Positions 59,763 to 64,000 of a DNA stretch of 64,000 nt are shown piece by piece. Below the pieces are notes generated by a model. That model was not told the DNA's origin and made no database searches. It saw nothing but the letters and a program-made list of their open reading frames with translations. Position 1 is the first letter of the stretch. Every line of letters starts with the position of its first letter. The DNA comes from CAVRQM01 sp965246915 (GTDB taxonomy: Bacteria; Pseudomonadota; Alphaproteobacteria; Acetobacterales; Acetobacteraceae), in contig CBDFGB010000004.1 in NCBI GenBank assembly GCA_965246915.1, forward strand, positions 78,494-142,493. The letters run 5' to 3'. The position numbers and the translations under genes are program-made.

Positions 59763-60512
59763 CTACGCCGGTTTTGGAAGTATGGCCGGTGGAGGAGCCG
59801 CCTCGGCGGCGTGCGGCGCAGAATCGCCTGATTGGCGCGCGATCGTCGTAAGGTCCGGCCCGCGCCTGACCCCGGCCTCTTTCGCGAGGCCGGCCTGGCA
59901 GCCGTCGTCAGGTCGAGATCGCAACGTCGTCCCCCGGCCCAACCCCGACGCCGCGGAGCGTCCCGGGCCGTCTTGAGCGCTTTCGGGACTTGGGACGGAA
60001 TGGCGAGCCTTCACCACGCGGGGTGGGAACAGCGAGGGCGGAAGGTCCGGCCCAGGCGCCAGCCCCAGCATCCGGCATAAGGGCCTGAGAATCCGGCCCG
60101 CCTGCGGCGAGGCCGCCATGATCGCCGCCATCTCCGCGTCGTTCGCGAGGACGTGCCGAAGTTGCGAGCCCCGCCCGACCGCGTGATAGCCCAACCACTC
60201 GATCAGCCAGCCGAACCGGACCGGCACCCTGGGTTTCGCCGCCGGCCGCTCGGCCGCCGCATCGTGGCGTGGTGGTCGCGGCCGGGGCGGCCGGTGGCGG
60301 AGCGGCCCGGCGGCGAGCCTTGCGGCCAGCGAGGCGAAGCGGCGCGCCACGCTGCTGAGATAGGCCGAGAGCAGGAGTGTGACCGGGATCAGCACCCAGT
60401 TCCGTGCCGCGTGCCGGGCGGCGAGATCGCGCACCCCGTCGAGGATCTGCGCCAGACGCCCGGCCACGTCGGGTGGCTCCGGCAACGATCTGGGGACGTA
60501 GTTGAAGTGCAT
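59763..60512 (-). CDS. hypothetical protein with one membrane segment
   Basis: The 249-residue protein has one hydrophobic segment (NWVLIPVTLLLSAYLSSVAR) after an amphipathic helix (VAGRLAQILDGVRDLAARHA), then an Arg/Pro linker, a conserved-looking core (RFGWLIEWLGYHAVGRGSQL, RHVLANDAEMAAIMAASPQA, GRILRPLCRMLGLAPGPDL) and a disordered tail. ATG 60512 is chosen; the frame also has a TTG at 60554. A TTGACA just at that TTG might be a -35 box, with no good -10. No function known. Confidence 0.6.
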   Translation of the reverse strand: MHFNYVPRSLPEPPDVAGRLAQILDGVRDLAARHAARNWVLIPVTLLLSAYLSSVARRFASLAARLAAGPLRHRPPRPRPPRHDAAAERPAAKPRVPVRFGWLIEWLGYHAVGRGSQLRHVLANDAEMAAIMAASPQAGRILRPLCRMLGLAPGPDLPPSLFPPRVVKARHSVPSPESAQDGPGRSAASGLGRGTTLRSRPDDGCQAGLAKEAGVRRGPDLTTIARQSGDSAPHAAEAAPPPAILPKPA

Positions 60513-60577
60513 GTTCACGACCGGGAACATCACGCAATTCGTAAGAGATGTCAATTGGCTTCTGCGGTGTGACGTTC

Positions 60578-61225
60578 TTATGGCGAGAGGGCGCGCTGCG
60601 CGGCGTGTAGATCCGCAGGAGTGTTCAGGTTGGTGAAAGGGTCCGGATCGTCAGCCCAGGCGACGACGGACAGACCAACGCTGCGCGCGAACTCAGCGAC
60701 GCCGCCGCGGCCCCCTCGAAGCCGGTCCCGAAGGCGCTCGGCCACGACCACAGGCCAGAGCGCCACCACCGGATGCACGCGGCCTCCCGACGTCGCGCAG
60801 GTCACGCCACCCGCCGCCGCCGTTGCCGCCGCGAGCCGCGCGACAAGATCGACCGGCGGATAGGGCGTGTCGCCGGGCCAGGACAGCACGTGCGAGGCGA
60901 AAGGTCTGGCCCACAGCATGCCGACAAGCACGCCGGCGAGCGGGCCGAGGCGATCCGGCGACAGATCGGGCAGGACGGTCAGGCCCCACTCGGCGAAGCG
61001 GGCCGGGTCGCCGTTGGCGCTAAGGGCGATCGGCCCGACCTGCGGACGCAGGCGTTCGAGGACATGGGCGAGAACGGGCCGATCGCCGAGCCGCAACAAT
61101 GGCTTGTCCGCGCCCGCCATGCGTGTCGCGAATCCGCCGGCAATGACGATCGCGGGCGGGCGGGTCAGCCCGGTGGAACCCGACGGCGGCGACCCAATAT
61201 CGAGCCGATCGATGGAGGACCTCAT
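60578..61225 (-). CDS. mobA: molybdenum cofactor guanylyltransferase
   Basis: MobA joins GMP to molybdopterin to form the MGD cofactor. The 215-residue protein has IVIAGGFATRMAGADKPLLR, ERLRPQVGPIALSANGDPAR, LPDLSPDRLGPLAGVLVGML and SWPGDTPYPP (usually DMPF), then VHPVVALWPV. The only standard start before the motif is ATG at 61225, which shares CATG with the msrA start on the other strand. No other moco genes are in the window. No strong ribosome site is seen. Confidence 0.9.
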   Translation of the reverse strand: MRSSIDRLDIGSPPSGSTGLTRPPAIVIAGGFATRMAGADKPLLRLGDRPVLAHVLERLRPQVGPIALSANGDPARFAEWGLTVLPDLSPDRLGPLAGVLVGMLWARPFASHVLSWPGDTPYPPVDLVARLAAATAAAGGVTCATSGGRVHPVVALWPVVVAERLRDRLRGGRGGVAEFARSVGLSVVAWADDPDPFTNLNTPADLHAAQRALSP

Positions 61226-61799
61226 GGACGAAACACCCAATGATGCGCCGGCGGGCAATCAGGTCGCAACGCTCGGCGGCGGCTGTTTCTGGTGCCTCGA
61301 GGCGGTGTTCCTCGGCCTGCGCGGGGTCAGCCGCGTCGTCTCCGGCTATGCCGGCGGCACGGCCGATCGGCCGACCTACAAGCAGGTATGCGGCGGCCAG
61401 ACCGGGCATGCCGAGGTCGTCCAGGTCACCTTCGATCCGCGCGAGATTTCCTACGCCGATTTGCTGCGAGTGTTTTTCACGATGCATGATCCGACGACAC
61501 GCAATCGCCAGGGTGCCGACGTGGGAACCCAATACCGCAGCATCATTCTGACGCATGACGACGACCAGCGTGCGGCGGCGGACGCAGTGCGGAGCGAGAT
61601 CGAGGAGCAGGCGATGTGGCCGGACCCGATCGTCACCGAGATCGTGCCGCTCAAGACGTTCTTTCCAGCCGAGGAGGAGCACCAGAACTATTTCGCGCGC
61701 AACCCCTACGCGGGATATTGTCGCGCCGTGGTGGCGCCGAAAGTCACGAAGTTCCGCAAGATCTACGCAGACCGGCTGCAGCGGCCGCAAGCGGCCTAG
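61224..61799 (+). CDS. msrA: peptide methionine sulfoxide reductase A
   Basis: MsrA reduces methionine S-sulfoxide. The 191-residue protein has the catalytic Cys in GGGCFWCLEAVFLGLRGV, GYAGGTADRPTYKQVCGGQT, HAEVVQVTFDP, LLRVFFTMHDPTTRNRQGAD and VGTQYRSII, all family motifs. GGAGG lies six bases before the ATG. Its start interlocks with that of divergent mobA. The resolving Cys may be in YCRAVVAPK. Confidence 0.97.
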   Translation: MDETPNDAPAGNQVATLGGGCFWCLEAVFLGLRGVSRVVSGYAGGTADRPTYKQVCGGQTGHAEVVQVTFDPREISYADLLRVFFTMHDPTTRNRQGADVGTQYRSIILTHDDDQRAAADAVRSEIEEQAMWPDPIVTEIVPLKTFFPAEEEHQNYFARNPYAGYCRAVVAPKVTKFRKIYADRLQRPQAA

Positions 61800-62324
61800 C
61801 CGGACGGCCCGACCAAGCGCACCGGACGGCGTGGCGGGAGACGCCTGCCTGCGACCAACGCCGATGGGCGACCGGCGGGCCACGGGTGGTTGCTGTGCCG
61901 GTCGCTTTGCGGGAGGCCAGGCTGGCGCGTGGTCGCTGGATCGACGCTCGAGCGACTACGTCGCGTTGGTCTCGGAGCGGTTGCTGTGCGCCGGACGGTT
62001 TTTCGCCAGCCGCGCCGCAAGGGTCTCCGCCGCGTGACGATCGCTATTTGGAGAGCCCTTCGGCTGCTCGCCGCTCGCCTCCGTAGGGTCGGCCTCGGAA
62101 TGCCTTGGCTGCTCGGAGCCGCCGGGAAGATCAGGGTTGTGATCGGGCCTGGTTGTGCTCATGCCATCGCAACGTTGTAGACCGCCCGGGGTTGCACGCC
62201 CTGAAATTTGGTCCACGTCATATCTGTTCACGCCTACTGCGCGGCGCTTGCCCCCAGCCCCGCCCGTGCGATTATTGCCGGCCACAACCAGCGTATTTTT
62301 TTGGGCGAGGATCAACGAGCGCGA
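61800..62324. other. 525-base region with little coding content
   Basis: Apart from one possible small minus-strand frame (61956-62162), I see no convincing gene. The plus-strand frames here lack family motifs and good starts. It separates msrA from the S1C-like gene and presumably holds the promoter of the latter. Confidence 0.5.
61956..62162 (-). CDS. small hydrophilic hypothetical protein
   Basis: A 68-residue frame reads MSTTRPDHNPDLPGGSEQPR, then Glu/Ser-rich sequence, and ends with a helical RHAAETLAARLAKNRPAHSN. The composition is like small disordered alphaproteobacterial proteins. No ribosome binding site is clear and no family is known; it may be an over-call. Confidence 0.35.
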   Translation of the reverse strand: MSTTRPDHNPDLPGGSEQPRHSEADPTEASGEQPKGSPNSDRHAAETLAARLAKNRPAHSNRSETNAT

Positions 62325-63296
62325 ATGGCCGAAACGTCCTGGGAAATCCCGCGCAACATGCAGCCGGATCCGGCCGACTATGATTTCGATCTCGAGCGCG
62401 TGCTGCGCGCCGTGGTCGGATTGCGCGCCAACGTACCGGCCGAGGCGTTCACGGCGGGAGCGCTGGGCACCGAGCGCAGCGGCAGCGGCGTCGTCATCCA
62501 GAACAGCGGCCTGGTGCTGACGATCGGCTACCTCATCACCGAGGCCGAGACGGTCTGGCTGATTGCCCAGGACGGGCGGGCCATTGCCGGTCACGCGCTC
62601 GCCTACGACCAGACGACCGGATTCGGGCTGGTCCAGGCCTTGGGACGGCTCGACCTTCCCGGGCTTGAGCTGGGCGACAGCGACAAATTGGGGGTGGGTT
62701 CGGCGGGCATCCTGGCGGCCAGCGGCGGCCGGCACCATGCGCTCGAGACCAAGGTGGTCGGCCGGCAGGAATTCGCCGGCTACTGGGAGTATCTGCTGGA
62801 CGAGGCGATCTTCACGGCGCCGGCGCATCCGTTCTGGAGCGGGGCGGCGCTAATCGGCCCCGACGGGCGGCTGATGGGCACCGGGAGCCTGATCCTGCAG
62901 CAGGGCGACGGGCGGCGGCGGCATGACATGAACATGATCGTGCCGGTCTCCATCCTGCGCCCGGTTTTGGACGACCTGATGACGATCGGCCGGGTCAACG
63001 CCCCGCCCCGCCCCTGGCTCGGTCTGCATGTCATGGAGAACGAGAGCGGCCTCGTCGTCGGCGGGCTCGCCGACAACGGGCCGGCCGAGAAGGCGGGCGT
63101 GCAGCAGGGTGACCGGGTCGTCGGCTTCGGGGACGAGGAGGTCAGCGATCTCGGCGCGCTGTGGCGGCGACTTTGGTCGAGCGGGCCAGCCGGCGTGCCG
63201 GTCAAACTTCGTCTGCAGCGGGATCAGTCGGAGGTGACGGTTCGGGTGACGAGTGCCGATCGCTCGGCATATCTTCTGGGGCCGCGATTGCACTGA
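62325..63296 (+). CDS. S1C (HtrA-like) pseudo-protease with PDZ domain
   Basis: The 323-residue protein has the layout of an HtrA protease with one PDZ domain, but no signal peptide. The usual His region (TNxHVV) reads LTIGYLITEAETV and the Asp region reads YDQTTGFGLVQAL, so both catalytic His and Asp are missing; the Ser region reads HPFWSGAALIGPDG, where a Ser remains. The PDZ domain (PWLGLHVMENESGLVVGGLA, GPAEKAGVQQGDRVVGFGDE) is complete. I recall related proteins with the same changed motifs in Alphaproteobacteria, so the loss is conserved. It may act as a binding or regulatory protein. Start ATG 62325. Confidence 0.82.
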   Translation: MAETSWEIPRNMQPDPADYDFDLERVLRAVVGLRANVPAEAFTAGALGTERSGSGVVIQNSGLVLTIGYLITEAETVWLIAQDGRAIAGHALAYDQTTGFGLVQALGRLDLPGLELGDSDKLGVGSAGILAASGGRHHALETKVVGRQEFAGYWEYLLDEAIFTAPAHPFWSGAALIGPDGRLMGTGSLILQQGDGRRRHDMNMIVPVSILRPVLDDLMTIGRVNAPPRPWLGLHVMENESGLVVGGLADNGPAEKAGVQQGDRVVGFGDEEVSDLGALWRRLWSSGPAGVPVKLRLQRDQSEVTVRVTSADRSAYLLGPRLH

Positions 63297-64000
63297 GCGC
63301 GAAGGCGCTGGGCGCGATTGCGCTCAGGGGGGCGAGCCAGCCGCCGCCCGACTGCGCCAGCGCCGCCGACCAGGGCGAGGCGATGTCGGCGGCCCCGACC
63401 CTGCTGCCATCCGCATAGACGCGATCACGCAGGGTGCCGCGAACATCCGGGCGAGACGACTGCCTCGGCGGTCGCGACCGGCCCGGCCTCGGCCAGCGCG
63501 GCGAGGATGGCAGCCGACATGCGACTGTCGGCGGTGATCGCATCGGGGTCGGAGACATCGATGCGTGGGCAGGTCGCCGCCTCGGCCGGGTCCATGGCAA
63601 AATCGGTGACGAACGTCAGGAGCTGCGCCACCGCCGGCAGGATGCGCCGACCGCCGGAAGCGCCGATGGCCAAGGCCGGCACGCCGCCCTGACGAAGGAT
63701 CGCCGGGCACATATTGGTCAACGGCCGCGCCGCCGCCGGCGAGGCTGTTGGGCCGGCCGGGGCGCGGGTCGAACCACATCGCCCCGTTGTTCATGAGCAC
63801 GCCGGTCTGCGGCAGGACCATCCGGCTGCCGAACGGCGACAGCAGCGTGGTCGTCAGCGACACCATGCCACCGGCCGCGCCACGGCGCAGAGATGCGAGG
63901 TGCTGCCGTCCGAGCCCAATCGCGTCGCCTGCGCCCGCCGCAGCGCGGTCGCCATCGCCGCGTACCAGGCCGCGTCCGGCGCGTCGCCGTGCGGCGCCGC
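63202..64000 (-). pseudogene. ggt: gamma-glutamyltransferase fragment with three frame changes (5' end outside window)
   Basis: Sequence from the right edge reads the C-terminal small subunit of gamma-glutamyltranspeptidase. In the first frame: RLGSDGSTSHLCAV, with the catalytic Thr in the TSH motif. Near 63878-63882 the frame changes to MVSLTTTLLSPFGSRMVLPQ, MWFDPRPGRPNSLAGG; near 63727-63739 it changes to LTNMCPAILRQGG and GASGGRRILPAVAQLLTF; near 63445-63451 it changes again to DRVYADGSRVGAADIASPW. Each break is one base in a GC-rich tract. The last frame runs to 63202, overlapping the S1C gene. Three breaks in 450 bases favour decay or poor sequence at the window end. Confidence 0.8.

Noticed and set aside
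60549..60590. TTGACA as promoter of the 60512 gene
   Set aside because: A match to the -35 box exists near 60554, but the -10 at 17 bases is poor, and the hexamer overlaps a possible TTG start.
1..64000. CRISPR arrays, rRNA genes, insertion sequences, integrases
   Set aside because: No regular short direct repeats, rRNA-like stretches, transposase motifs or terminal inverted repeats were seen on reading either strand.

Overview
The window is about 64 kb of high-GC DNA (roughly two thirds G+C by eye), coding on both strands, with very short spacers and many 4-base ATGA/GTGA gene overlaps. Several genes are typical of Alphaproteobacteria: the bpt-type arginyl/leucyl transferase, the FYDLN-acid (TIGR02300) protein next to aroA-cmk, and the block lpxR-mltB-rlpA-dacC-tmk-holB-metG-tatD. 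Gene content and style suggest a member of the Rhodospirillales, probably Acetobacteraceae; this is inference from recalled families, not a search. One tRNA (Ser, UGA) is present. I found no rRNA, CRISPR array, transposase or integrase.

Layout. 1-11.5 kb: TspO (cut by the window edge), then a long overlapping minus-strand operon reading lpxR, mltB, rlpA-like, dacC, tmk, holB, metG, tatD, a PhnP-like hydrolase and kup. It combines outer-membrane and peptidoglycan remodelling with dTTP synthesis, the DNA polymerase clamp loader, Met-tRNA charging and K+ uptake. 11.6-15.6 kb: a parvulin-type PPIase, tRNA-Ser, and a small catabolic-looking cluster (dihydroxyphthalate decarboxylase-like protein plus a frameshifted SDR). 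15.6-22.4 kb: an AcrAB-type RND pump without an outer-membrane factor, divergent from a penicillin-acylase family hydrolase. 22.4-30.5 kb: RDD protein, bpt (frameshifted), a DUF4239-type protein (frameshifted), class II aldolase, selO, smr, a coiled-coil porin-like protein, and kynureninase.

30.5-40.6 kb is a cell-surface glycan region. A minus-strand set (GT1-like transferase, a 920-residue GT2-WbsX fusion, and a 153-residue protein sharing its repeat) faces a plus-strand dTDP-rhamnose operon (rfbB, rfbA, rfbC, rfbD) with another GT2. A secreted WW-motif protein with a TTG start lies between them. 40.6-51.9 kb is housekeeping: RluA, TrmH, aroA, cmk, a PduO-type adenosyltransferase, a TonB-like protein, a phytoene-synthase-like protein, sodB, yajC, a DUF815 ATPase, a glycerophosphodiesterase and an Asp/Glu racemase-like protein. 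51.9-64 kb holds small hypotheticals, an overlapping operon of exported or membrane proteins (Tat-exported PCMT-like enzyme, spermidine-synthase-like membrane protein, exported hydrolase), a YqaA/VTT protein, mobA and msrA with interlocked start codons, a trypsin-like pseudo-protease, and a gamma-glutamyltransferase broken by three frame changes at the window edge.

Notable points: at least four coding regions carry small indels, mostly in short G/C tracts, so either sequence errors or real decay are present. The strongest biological leads are the shared repeat module in the glycan cluster, the catalytically degenerate S1C protease, the exported repair-methyltransferase operon, and an AT-rich 477-bp intergenic region with a perfect 10-bp palindrome.
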